A DNA stretch of 64,000 bases from Lycium barbarum (taxonomy: Eukaryota; Streptophyta; Magnoliopsida; Solanales; Solanaceae). A program made the position numbers and the translations under genes. The stretch covers positions 12,536,336 to 12,600,335 of the forward strand of contig NC_083340.1 of NCBI RefSeq assembly GCF_019175385.1. The letters run 5' to 3'. Shown piece by piece: positions 1 to 11,137 of this stretch; position 1 is the stretch's first letter; every line of letters begins with the position of its first letter. Below the pieces are notes generated by a model. The model saw only the letters and a program-made list of their open reading frames with translations, was not told the DNA's origin and searched no databases.

Positions 1-505
1 GTTTCATGCTGATTCTTCCATAGATCATCTGCAATATCCATCACCACTTTGGATTTAGGTAATATTTGTTTGTTTCAAAGTGACAATATTGATTAAATGT
101 CAGATTTATATCTGCACAGTATGAGGATAGAGAATATAACTATTTTCATCATATGGTGTTGTATAAGAATCCCTTGCATCAGGCTAGCATTGTGAAACTG
201 TATATTGGTGGACAAGAACTTTCTGTTAAGTTATTGCATGCCGAACTTCAAAATTGGTGTAAATAGGTAGTGGTTGAATGTAGGGAATGCATAAATTACT
301 GTAGGATGTGGTTGTTTCCTTAGGATTGTGCAACATTCGTCAGGTTCTCTTTATGAATACGCTTAAAATTCTCTGTTTTTAATCAGCAGCAGTTTTATGT
401 AACCTTTGCTGCGGCTAGTCTTTTCATCAATTGCGGCTAATTGCAACATCTTTTGGTCTATACTGACATTCCTCTTTTGTTTACTTTTTCAATTGTGTGA
501 TGAAG
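1..505 (+). other. Intron sequence upstream of the first visible DRP1 exon
   Basis: This AT-rich stretch has no recognisable coding segment. The first conserved dynamin residues appear immediately after an AG at 504-505, so I read this as the 3' part of an intron. The GTPase-domain exons of the gene must lie before the window. Confidence 0.6.
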
Positions 506-3013
506 GTTCTTGAAGGAAGATCTTATCGGTTACAACATCCTTGGGTTGGACTTGTCAATCGTTCACAGGCTGATATTAATAGAAATGTTGATATGGTTGT
601 TGCAAGGCGTAAGGAATGTGAATTTTTTGCTACAAGTCCTGAGTATGGACATTTGGTCAATAGAATGGGTTCAGAGTATTTGGCAAAACTACTCTCAAAA
701 GTATGCACAGTCTACCAAAGCTGCTTATACCAAGAAATATTTGTCTCTAGTTCTTGCAATTGATATTTGTTACGCGATGCTGATACCAAATATTTGTTTT
801 TCCAGCACCTAGAATCTGTGATCAAGGCCCGTATACCAGCAATTTTGTCTTTGATCAATACAAGCATTGATGAACTTGAAGCAGAGTTGAATTACTTAGG
901 GAGACCTCTTGCTATTGATGCAGGCGTAATGACAGAAATCTTTTCCTTTTCTGAAAATATGCTTCGTATTTGATTCAATATCTTTACGAGTCTTGCCTAA
1001 ATTGACAGGCGCAGTTGTATGCCATATTAGAGCTGTGCCGTGCTTTTGATAGGATTTTCAAGGAGCACCTTGAAGGAGGGTAAGAATATACATTTTTCTT
1101 TAACCAAGGTGAAATGTAAGAAGACAAAAAGGAGAACTTGTTGATTCGAACATTACTGATTCTGCTTGTCTTCACAACCACACTGCTATTTTTGTCATGT
1201 AAAGGAAAACCCATAATGTTTGGTTCCATTCACATGTCAAGCGTTGTCCATCTAATGGATGTCTGATTATATTACAACCTGTGAAGATGTTGGATACATA
1301 TAACAGGGACATTATCAGCTGTTTTCCTGCACATTGCCTTAAAAACCGACATATACTACATTGCCTTACAATGACGTTAAGTTGATCATATTTGTTAGAA
1401 GTTCCTTATGCTTGGCCTTCCACATCTGCTTGTGTAGGCGGCCAGGAGGAGATCGTATTTATGGGGTTTTTGACTATCAGCTCCCTGCTGCTTTAAGAAA
1501 GCTTCCACTGGATCGTCATCTCTCGTTGCAAAATGTTAGGAAGGTTGTCTCTGAGGCAGATGGCTATCAACCTCATCTAATAGCACCAGAGCAAGGTTAT
1601 AGACGGCTTATTGATGGTGCTCTTAATTATTTCAGGGGTCCTGCTGAAGCCTCAGTGGATGCAGTAAGTACTTGGACCTTTTCATGCTTTTATCCTCTGG
1701 ATGTGAATTGTCATGTTACTTGATGTGGCTATGGTTAAAGAGATCTTTTTATGACATTGGCTATGCATGGCATCCTTTTTAGAGGCCACAAAGAGTGTCA
1801 TCTGGAGATTATCCTCCATTTTGCATGGGCTAGAGTACCGGTAGTTTTTTTGAAGTTGTTGGAAAATGGAAACTTTGTGAAGTACTCTCTCCACGGGTTG
1901 TGGAAGCACTAGCTTAGCTTATGCACTAGGGAATTGAGTAGGAAAAGTAAAACTATGGTCATCCTGGAAGTAGTTATCTTATGAACTTAAAATGCTTAAG
2001 TTGAAACTGCTAATTTCAACTGACCTCCATGAATTGACTATGTAGGTCCACTTCATCTTGAAAGAGCTGGTGAAGAAGTCAATAGGGGAAACTCAGGTAT
2101 GATCCCGACCCTCTACTACTTCATGATCTAATGGCAAATTATGAAATTGATATTTCTGAATGCAGGAACTAAGACGCTTTCCAACTCTTCAAGCTGAGAT
2201 AGCTTCAGCTGCAATTGAAGCATTAGAGCGATTTCGCGATGACAGCAAGAAGACTGTTCTGCGGATGGTGGCTATGGAATCCTCATACCTTACTGCTGAC
2301 TTTTTCCGGAAACTCCCACAAGAAGCGGATAAGGGTGGAAGCCCAACTACTTCAACTGCTGACCGTTACACAGAGGGGCATTTGCGCAGGATAGGCTCAA
2401 ACATTTCCTCATATGTTGGGATGGTGTCTGATACCTTAAGGAATACAATTCCAAAGGCTGTTGTTTACTGTCAGGTTCGGGAAGCCAAGCGTTGTTTACT
2501 CGATCATTTCTACACACAACTGGGCAAAAAGGAGGTATTTTACTTGTCTACTTAGTACCCTCCAGAGATTAGATATCCATATGCTTAATATCCTTAATGA
2601 AATCAGTAGTCAATGGATGATGAAATCATGAAATTGGCAAACATGTCTTTAGGTGAAAGCTTTTAAATGCTGATGCAATGTTACAAGCACTTACAACTAT
2701 ATTTTTTAATTCTATGCACAAAACTTTCCATATAATTTTCTGAGAATAAAAAGTATCACATTAATTGTCGGAAAATCAATTTCAGTAAGACCTTTCAAAG
2801 CAAAAGTTGAAAATTATGGTATGTTTTCCTTTCAGGTTCAAAGTTAGTAGATGGTACTTCATGATATTTTTTTTCCACTTGTAGGGTCGTAACCTCGCCC
2901 AGTTACTGGATGAAGATCCAGTCTTGATGGAGAGGAGGCAGAAATGTTCAAGAAGGCTTGAGCTTTACAAGACTGCTAGGGATGAAATGGATTCAGCACT
3001 GTGGGAAAAATGA
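506..3013 (+). CDS. DRP1: Dynamin-related protein 1 (DRP1-like), C-terminal part, 7 exons
   Basis: DRP1 proteins are large GTPases that polymerise on membranes and help pinch off vesicles in plant endocytosis and cell-plate formation. Exons are 506-700, 806-925, 1009-1079, 1438-1663, 2046-2096, 2166-2534 and 2885-3013. All junctions are GT-AG and keep frame, giving 386 residues plus a TGA stop. The first exon opens with [15 protein letters not shown] and ADINRNVDM, the end of the GTPase domain and start of the stalk. Exon 4 carries [11 protein letters not shown] and the [17 protein letters not shown] block. Exons 6-7 hold the GTPase effector domain ([29 protein letters not shown]) and end in [12 protein letters not shown]. 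There is no PH or proline-rich domain, as expected for plant DRP1. The P-loop and G motifs lie outside the window. All seven exons look intact. The paralogue (A to E) cannot be assigned. Confidence 0.93.
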
Positions 3014-3409
3014 TGTGCAGTATATAGTTTGCAAACTAGTTAGAAAATTGTTTTTGCTCTAAACATAGGTTTTTCAAAGACATAGCATCTTGTTATGGGT
3101 TTAAACTGAGTTACATTATTAGCAGTTTTGAATCTTGAATGATGCTGTTTTTTTTTTCACCATTGGCAGTATCTATGAATTCTGCCGGATTCAATTTGCT
3201 GCTTCACAAATTATGATGCCGAGGGCAAGCAAAAGCCTCAGTTACGTTATGAGCTACAAAAAGAACTTGTAAAGCCTGAGATTTGTAAATATCTGCCCTT
3301 ATAGAATGATGTTGCACAAGCGAAATGCAGGCTCTTTTACATAGCTATAATCGCAACATCATTTCACAAAACCTACTGTCATAAGCTTAGAAGTTAGGGT
3401 CGTTTAGTA
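3014..3409 (+). other. DRP1 3' UTR and flank
   Basis: Non-coding sequence after the DRP1 stop, with a T-run near 3150. No other gene is visible. The polyadenylation point cannot be fixed by eye. Confidence 0.5.
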
Positions 3410-3790
3410 GGACGTATTAGATAAAATAATACATGTATTAGTTTTGGTATTACTAATCCATTGTTTGGTACACTTTTTCAACCTTTGTATAACTAATCCA
3501 AATATTAGTTATACACCCTATTTGGTAATCATTATTCTATGTATAACTAATACATAGCAAACCATGGTATTAGCAGCACCAAGACTATTAATACAAGCAT
3601 GGTTAAAGACAAAATTGCCCTTGATGTCCCTCATAACTAATTAATGTGGAGGGTATTTTTGTAAACAAATAATTTTAAGAAAATGATGCAATGCATGTTA
3701 TTTTTTAATACACCACACCAAATAGAAATAATCTCAGCATAACTAATCCAAGTATAACTAATTCCTGCATTACGAATACAACCTTATTCA
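3410..3790. mobile_element. Candidate MITE-like element rich in TATAACTAAT motifs
   Basis: The segment repeats variants of TATAACTAATCCA and its complement. Its two halves are roughly inverted: one side has TTTGGTACAC near 3470 and the other has the complement of TTTGGTGTGG near 3710. It has no coding capacity. The ends and a target duplication are not clear, so the call rests on the inverted, repetitive layout only. Confidence 0.45.
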
Positions 3791-4493
3791 ATACTATTTT
3801 TATAGATCTTACCAAAAGAGGATTACAGTAGTTTGATTATCAATGTAAGAATAATTTTACCATGATAGATCTCTAAGTATAGAATTTGCAACCGTGTAAA
3901 ACCTAAATTTTTTAATACCAACATGAGCTAATTTGATTTTAAGCCATAGTAGATTGATTTGCAACATCTTAGGGATCAATGCTATAGGACCTATCCAACA
4001 AAACATACTGAACTTGGAAACAAACATGTCACATCACCGACGTGAACTAGAATGGGATGAAGGCATAATTGAACCACTGACATTTACTACTATGTAACAT
4101 CTTCATACAGAGGAATTCAAACAGATATGGGGAAGTTGACATCTCAACTCATAGAGTATAATAAACAAGTTATTATAAATTATAAACTCTTTTGTTCTCA
4201 AGGTCTACAAGTGTGGTGGAGTGAATTATAAAGGCTACTATTAAACCGAACGGGACGTCAATGAACAAGCTATGGTCAATGAGCAGTCACCATAGCCAGT
4301 TTTCATATAGTACTCCTTAAATCGGTGTTGGACCTATCAATCTGATTTTACGGAAGAAAAATAATGATAATACCATTTCCCTCTTTATGTTTATGAAAAG
4401 AAAATCCAAGGCTTCGATGAAGCAAGTCCAATTAACTCTGTTGAGTTCCACTTCAACAACAATAACAGATATTTCACCTAGTATGCGTACGTC
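3791..4493. other. Intergenic DNA between convergent DRP1 and HAD genes
   Basis: No coding or structured feature is evident. It should contain the 3' UTR of the HAD gene on the minus strand. Confidence 0.5.
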
Positions 4494-6967
4494 TCAGACT
4501 GTGGTTGTTGTGGCACCTGACTTTTTGTCGATATCCTCTAGAGCTGTCCATAGCTTCGCATCTTCATAATCTTTAATAAGAAAAGCAGGTTTTGCTTCCA
4601 TAAGTAGGTGAGGTGGATTTCGGGTTGCCAAGCCAACAACAGGCATCCCAGCTGCCACCCCAGCTTTTATTCCCGAAAAAGAATCCTAAAAATCGAAGAA
4701 ATATTAGTATGAGTTTTAATGGTTAAAACAAGAAAATGAAAATTGTCGCGAACAAAGAAATCAGACCTCAAATATGAATGTGTGGTCCTTTGACACCTGA
4801 AGCAGTTCAAGGGCCTTCAAGTACGGGTCAGGATTTGGTTTTGCGTGCTCACACTCACTTCCAATAATAATCACATCAAAGAAATCCTTTAGGCCAAGTT
4901 TTTCTATCATCAGTTCAGCGTTTAGTCTAGGCGCATTGGTAACTGCAGCCCGTTTCAGCCCACGGTCTTCAACCCATTTCTTCACCTTGTACAGACCATT
5001 TATAGGTTTCAACTGTTCTTTCACCATCCTATATTGTACCAAAAACGGCTATTAGACTGGAGGAATGAAATTGAATATAAGGTCAATTGAAATGCACAAG
5101 TTACATGTGCAGGGAATTCCAAACCTTCTAAACATAGCTTCCTTGTCATCACAGAATTTAATGCCCCGTTCCTGATCATCAGGGAAAAGGGCAGAAGCAA
5201 TATCGTCGTTGTGTTTCCCAGCAATAGTCTTGATGAACCATTCCTCATCAACTGGCGCACCACCGTTGTAGCCTATCTGCAGAACACAAATCGCCAGCAG
5301 TTATGAGAAACATGATTGACATTTTCCCAAATATCAGTAACTTCTGTATAAGCCCCCTAAAGAAAGCTTTTTCTCTAAAAGGAAAGGGATTAATTGCTGG
5401 TACCTCTAGAAGCATTTCACGGAAGGCATAATAGTGAAGAGGATCTGAATCACATAAAGTTCCGTCTACGTCAAATAGAACTGCTTGAAGGGGAGCAAGT
5501 GTTGCGAGAGATGAAGAACTGCTAAAAGAAGATATAGTAGTTTAGCTTTGCTTTCTGGCTCCAACACACAACAATCTCCAAACAAGTTTTTTGGTGTAAT
5601 ACTAAACTTGTAAATGAATGTAAGGTGCATTCACATTCCGTGGATGAATCTAGACTTAACGACACCCACTGCCTTTATTTAGGACCATGTGGATGTTTTA
5701 AAATCAATTTAAAGACATCAATACATGCAACAACACAAGCCCATCCCGAATTCATTGATTCTAAATGTTGGCCTGTCTCTGCTATATTCTCAAAGAATAA
5801 AAGGCTAAACATTAGTATGTGTATTTCCTGTACATTTTGTACGAGGGCCAAGAAATTATGATAAGTATGAAGCATTGATGATAACAATATCTCAATGATA
5901 CAATTAAGTTAAAATGTGCACTAAGTTGCTACGGTTTCTGGGAAGCATTGTGATTTCTATTCAATAGTGGCTATACTTGGAACTCTGTAGCATAAAACCC
6001 AGCTAAAGTTCAAAAATCCAGTTATCAATTTCTTTACGTATGAGTCTGGACTAGATATTTTCTCATACAGCATACGAGCTTCAATTACCCTTGATGAGAA
6101 GTACAGTTTTTAGGGCTACAGATACTAGAAAACATTCAGTCAGAGGATGAAAAGTGAGAATAGATTGCAAATAAATTAAATTGTGAGATAAGCCTATGTC
6201 CAATAGTCACGATGAAGCTCATATACCAGTCAGGATAAAACAGAAGGCACATCCTATAAATGAAAGAATTTGCAACAAAATGAAGTTAACAGAAGTCATT
6301 AGCCTTAATATTATGAGCCAGAAAGAAGAAATTGCTAAAGATGATCAAATTCTCAATTGATCAATCAAAAACTAAGTGAGAAGACTGAGTTTAGATCTGC
6401 TTAGCAAAAAGAACACATCTTACATTTTTCCTTTACATTAATCAGATTCAAACAAATCAAAGTGTCAAGGACATGTTACAATAACAGTGGAATCATCAAT
6501 AGATGTAGAATTTCCAAATGGCACACAATGAGATTGAGATCAATGGTTTCAATCAAGCACAAATTGGATTCAAGAATCTCAAAACTTCCAAGTAATAGAT
6601 GAAGAACTTCTAATGGACTTATGGAGATAAATGGATTCAATCATGAACCAAGAAAGTTATCAAAACAACTAGCTCCAATCATAACAATTCCAAAAAAAAA
6701 AATGGGAGCTTCAGCTTATTCATGAAAAAATAAAAAATTTAATAGCAGACACCCCCCCACCCCCACCCCCAAGAAACTTTCATTCTTATTAAGATCAGCA
6801 AAATGCAACAAGAAACTCTCTTTTTTGTACCAATCAACAAAATGCAACAACAAGTCAGACCCCAGATCAAATCTTGCCAAATATTCAAGAAAATTTACCA
6901 AATAAAAGCTAAAGGGGGATTAAAAATTTCACCTTTCTGTCGAATTTTCCCCAGTAGGAGCTGTCAT
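4494..6967 (-). CDS. HAD-superfamily sugar-phosphatase-like hydrolase (Sgpp type), 5 exons
   Basis: Exons in transcript order are 6967-6933, 5521-5404, 5276-5125, 5028-4767 and 4685-4494. Together they make 252 residues, a normal length for this plant family. The protein starts MTAPTGENSTESS. It has HAD motif I LFDVDGTLCDSD with nucleophile Asp29 and acid Asp31, then the cap region (IGYNGGAPVDEEWF, AGKHNDDIASALFPDD). Motif II is in AAVTNAPR, the motif III lysine in HAKPNPDPYLKAL, and motif IV is FEDSFSGIKAGVAAGMPV. It ends in KKSGATTTTV. HAD enzymes of this type remove phosphate from small phosphorylated substrates through an aspartyl-phosphate. The nearest relatives I recognise resemble Arabidopsis At2g38740, and the exact substrate is not known to me. 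The start was chosen because the short first exon ends in AG and the next begins with C, restoring a serine codon. Intron 1 is long (1.4 kb). The gene is convergent with DRP1. Confidence 0.9.
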
Positions 6968-7236
6968 CTTGCAAAGGGTATCAAATAAATTTGAGAGTTG
7001 TTTAGAAAATTTTGATGAACCAAATGCTAATTTCCACAAACGTGTGCTTTTAGAAACTTGAGGGAATATGACAGCAAAGTTGGCAACTTTATTATGAAGA
7101 AAAAAAAGAGATGGATGGTATAATAACAGAATCTTCTAAAGAATCAGAATAGTACAGCGTTCCAATAAAGTGTAAAGGCAAGAGAAGTGTTGGTCTTTAC
7201 AACCTTTTCCTACACTTCACGTGTTACATTTGAGAA
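6968..7236 (-). promoter_or_regulatory. 5' leader and proximal upstream region of the HAD gene
   Basis: This is the sequence upstream of the HAD start on the minus strand. I see no convincing TATA box, and nothing else is encoded. Confidence 0.35.
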
Positions 7237-7770
7237 AATGACAAAAATAAGCACTTGTGTTTGGGTAGATTTAGAATAGTCAATTAAATATACTTTTGAG
7301 CAATTTAGTCAATTCAAGTTTGTCGAAATTGTGCACTCTTCCTCGTTGTCAAATATTTTAAATAATTTTGGTTGTTGGATTTAAAAGTAACTGTTAAAAA
7401 AGAGAGATTTGACGGAAACTTACATTTGGAGGTGTACTTTTTAAAATTTCTATCATATCGTTATTGTACATTGTGATTTGTGCAGTTTTTTGATGCACAA
7501 AGTCTACCTTTTTTAGTGTCTAGTTCAATTTTTGATGTTAAATTTTGTAAAAATAGATTTGTTGGGACCTATAGGTGTTTCTGGTTAGTTTTTTTTTTTT
7601 TTCTTTCTGTTTTCTTTAAATCTAACTTCAGAATTTGTTAAATAGTTGACGGACACTAAAGTGCTTATTTTTGACAAACTTAAAGAACTAAAACTGTTCA
7701 CAGGTATCTTTCAGGACATTTAAACCTATCCCAAAATTATGGAACCATTTTGTCATTTCTCTTTTACATT
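7237..7770. mobile_element. Candidate inverted-repeat element
   Basis: TGACAAAAATAAGCACTT near 7237-7256 recurs in inverted form as AAGTGCTTATTTTTGACA near 7658-7676. The outer flanks also share an inverted AAATGACAAAA. About 420 bp of AT-rich non-coding DNA lies between. This fits a non-autonomous DNA transposon, but the true ends were not resolved. Confidence 0.45.
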
Positions 7771-7844
7771 TACGTCATTTTGTTATTCGATTTGTGAAAA
7801 GGATTGGTTGGACTAATTCAGATTTGTATCAAGTAGGTCTACTA

Positions 7845-8000
7845 CAGCCTAAAGGGAGTAAAGAGTTTCTTATTAAGAACCTCCAGATTCTCAGGACTCG
7901 AACTCGAAATCTCTAGTTAAAGGTGAATGAATTTTAATTATCTTATCATGATCTTTATGGTAACTTAAGTACGCTTAAATTGATTTACTGGGCGTTAGTT
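7845..8000 (-). mobile_element. Possible tRNA-derived SINE fragment
   Basis: Read on the minus strand, this contains GAGTTCGAGTCCT, close to the tRNA B box, after a purine-rich stretch. No clear A box is visible, so this is at best a decayed SINE. Confidence 0.3.
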
Positions 8001-8344
8001 ACTTTTTATTGATATAAATATGGTTGATTTTGCCCACTAAAATAGTATTCAAGCGTGTAGCATAATAATAATGAAGTGAAAATCACGAAAAACAAAAAAT
8101 TAAAAATATTATTCTCATGTATTTAGCTCTGAAATGCATTAATACGAGGTAATAAGTATCTGCAAAGATTGTGTCTTAGTTCTTCTAAAGAGTGTTATTG
8201 CAACTCTTCGATGGTTAAATGACTTAATTTCGTAAAATTTTCATGGGGTATCCTACTTTGGGTATGCTAGTTAAGCAATACTCACTTTGTGTTTTTCTTG
8301 CACGTATACCCCCTGCTTTCTCTCGCTCTTCTTGCTCAGACGTA

Positions 8345-8800
8345 CATGTCTTAAATTTCAACCCATTTTTACATGTAGTTCATGCATACATGCATGATCG
8401 AAGTGCAGACATACTTGAAAAAAAAAGTGGGTTACATGGGTTTGTTAGATTTATTGTGTTTTTGACAAATTGATGATTTGGGGTTTGTTCTTTATGATAT
8501 ATGAAACTTTTGTTTTAAATTTAAATTTATTTAGAGTAGATTTGGGTGTCGAAACGTATTGGATTGTTGAAATTTCAGCCCCTTTTTACATGTATTTCAG
8601 TCATTTATGACTGAGGTGCTCATACATGAAAAAAATTATTTTTGACAAAAAAGATTCTAACACAAATGACTGAAATTTTAGCCTATTTTCACATGTACTT
8701 CAGTCATGTACGACTGAAGGTCAGGCATACATGAAAATTTAGACATACATAATTGAAATTTGAACCAATTTTTACACGCACCTCAATAGAAAATGTTCGA
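8345..8800 (+). repeat. Degenerate dispersed repeat with palindromic cores
   Basis: Four imperfect copies start near 8350, 8565, 8665 and 8746. Each runs roughly TTGAAATTT(C)A-CC, then TTTTTACATGTA, then a palindromic core, then TACATGAAAA. The cores are ATTTCAGTCATTTATGACTGAGG (split as TTCAGTCAT / ATGACTGA) near 8597 and ACTTCAGTCATGTACGACTGAAG (split as CTTCAGTCA / CGACTGAAG) near 8698. A degenerate core GCATACATGCATGATCG lies near 8384. The last copy is truncated. It has no coding capacity. Confidence 0.6.
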
Positions 8801-9279
8801 ACTTTGCCTTGGGAAGCCATACCAAACATCAGGAGAAAATGTCTAATGTTTGGCCTTCACAAGGCTACACTTTCCGACGCGAAGTGGATACTTGTGCAAA
8901 AATAAAAAAAAATAAAAAAAATAAAAAGCGAGTATTACTCCAATGGCGCTACCAAAATAGAATATTTGTGCCCTTTCCTCATTTCCCCCGCATTGGGCTT
9001 TACCATGAAGCCCAAAATCAGTTATCAATTCTCTTATTTGAGTGTGTAGCTCTATTGAGTTTTTGCAAAATTTCCTTAATTAAATTTAAGCAATAGCCTC
9101 AAGTAATCCTTTTTCTGCAAATCCCCATTTTAATTGTTGAAATATTTTGTTTCTAGGGGTCCAATAATCTGTTGGGAAACTAGAGAAAGGATTGTTGTGA
9201 ATATTTTCAATACTTCCCTTTATCCAAAAAGAATTTCAAGAGTCCGATGTACAAAAATCGATAATCTAAATTTCATTAA
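8801..9279. other. Intergenic DNA
   Basis: AT-rich sequence with a short A-rich low-complexity tract at 8900-8930. No supported gene or element. Confidence 0.5.
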
Positions 9280-9425
9280 TCTATATATAGTATAAAGTTA
9301 GGCTGTGGCACCTCTCTATAGCTTCCATTGCTATTTATCTTTTATCTTCTTTTTTTGCATCTTTTCCCATTTATGTACATATAATATACTAACAAAACAG
9401 ATTAATAAAAGGCTCATAAAATAAA

Positions 9426-9756
9426 GGGCAATTTGCAGGATTGTCCTTCGTTGGGGTGGTCTTTAATTTTTATCCCTCAAAATGGTGGTCTTTAAATTTT
9501 ACCCTTCAGGCATAATTTACACGGGCATAGGCAGAATTTTTGCCCGTGCAAATTTTGCCTTAAGGCCCAAATTCAGGCAGAATTTGCATAGACGGATTTG
9601 CAAAATTCTGCCTTGCGATTTTTTTATTTTTTATTTTACTGAGCTGAGGTTCGAACCCACAACCTCGGAGTATTAGGTGAAGGACAAAACTTAAAGACCA
9701 CCAATTTGAAGGACAAAAATTAAAGACCACCCCAAATGAAGACCAATCCGCGCAAA
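9426..9756. mobile_element. MITE with about 50-bp terminal inverted repeats
   Basis: Left TIR about 9433-9482 and right TIR about 9705-9755 share GGGGTGGTCTTTAATTTTT and flanking bases as an inverted pair. The short interior has paired GGCAGAATTT/AAATTCTGCC motifs and a tRNA B-box-like GAGGTTCGAACCC near 9652. There is no open coding frame. It is a non-autonomous DNA transposon inside the outer Helitron. Confidence 0.75.
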
Positions 9757-9981
9757 AAAAAAGTAAAATAAATAGGAGTAGAAATCAGCCCACGTAACAA
9801 TAAATCTATATATAATATAAAGCTAAGCATAGACAAAGTGATGTGGCACCTCTCTAAGGCCTAGAATCACATTTATCTTTTTTCTCCTTTTTTTGGCCTT
9901 TTCTCTAATTATATCTTAACTAGTGAATTTCACCGCGCTTCGCGCGGTAATAAAAGATATTAATTTCTTATATAACTATAA

Positions 9982-9984
<3 letters not shown>

Positions 9985-10038
<54 letters not shown>
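9985..10038. repeat. (TA)n microsatellite
   Basis: An uninterrupted run of TA dinucleotides about 53 bp long lies inside the reverse Helitron, close to its 3' terminus. Confidence 0.95.
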
Positions 10039-10039
<1 letters not shown>

Positions 10040-11055
10040 TTTTGTATTGTTGATAAGTAAAATAAATGTATAGACCTTGCTTTCCTAAATTTATCTAAAT
10101 TTTTCTTTTTATACAGAGGAAATAACAACTTTAAGTATAAACATCTAAAAGAACTAACATGGGCATAATATTCGTATATTTACTTGAGAAAAAAAAGAAA
10201 TTAAGAGAAAAAAGGAAACAAAGCCTCAAGACTCTCCTTGAATGCATTTATGTGGAACAGAAACAAAGAAGATCAAAACTCAAAACACTACAACTCATAA
10301 GAAAATATTGACTCATAAGAAAAAATTGAGAAGATGACATATTCAAAATACTACAACTCAAAAGCACAAAGTAATTAAATTTAAGAAAAAGAATGATAAT
10401 ACCTCCTAATTGACATAATTAAAAGAAAAATATTTAAAAGCATAGTTATGTAGATTTAGAGAGATCGAGGCAATATAATTTTGGCTATAAGCTAGATATT
10501 TTGTATTAAAAACAGAGAATAGTATACTTACAGTTAAGTAATTATTAATTTTGATCGTGCACATTCAATTTCATCAAAAGTCCTAGAGTAATTTATTTTT
10601 CATTTCCTTGCTCTCAATCCTAAAATCTCTTATTTTTCCTCTTCATTTTCTTGACCTGCAAAATGGTTAAAATAATATTATTCTCACATTGTTTGAATTA
10701 TGATTTTCGTTGCCTAACTAATTAGGTTCAGAATTCAATTTTATCAAAATTTTACTTTTCTATCTTTCCCTCCCTGCTTCGAACCTGAAAGATTTGAAGA
10801 AAAAAAAAACACTAATAAGAATATGTAAGAATATAATTGGGTATCTCCTATGTTCCTTGCTTTAGTAAAAACTTGCAACTAATGAGTATAACTACTCTTA
10901 TTACCACACATTCAAAGAAAAAGGGAAAGAAATAATAAAGAGAGAAGATTCTCTTACCGATCACTGTCTATAACCAAATCAAATAACTATCAAAAGCTCA
11001 AAATAAGATTACGATGATGGAGAAGAGATAGCAAAAGTACTTCAAAAGTGACGCT

Positions 11056-11137
11056 GCCTTCTCATTTCTCCATACACTCCAAAATAGCAACATCTAGCCT
11101 TCTCATTTCTCCATACACTCCAAAATAGCAACATCTA
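11056..11137. repeat. 41-bp tandem duplication
   Basis: Two adjacent near-identical copies (11056-11096 and 11097-11137) share TTCTCATTTCTCCATACACT. The duplication lies inside the reverse Helitron. Confidence 0.9.
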
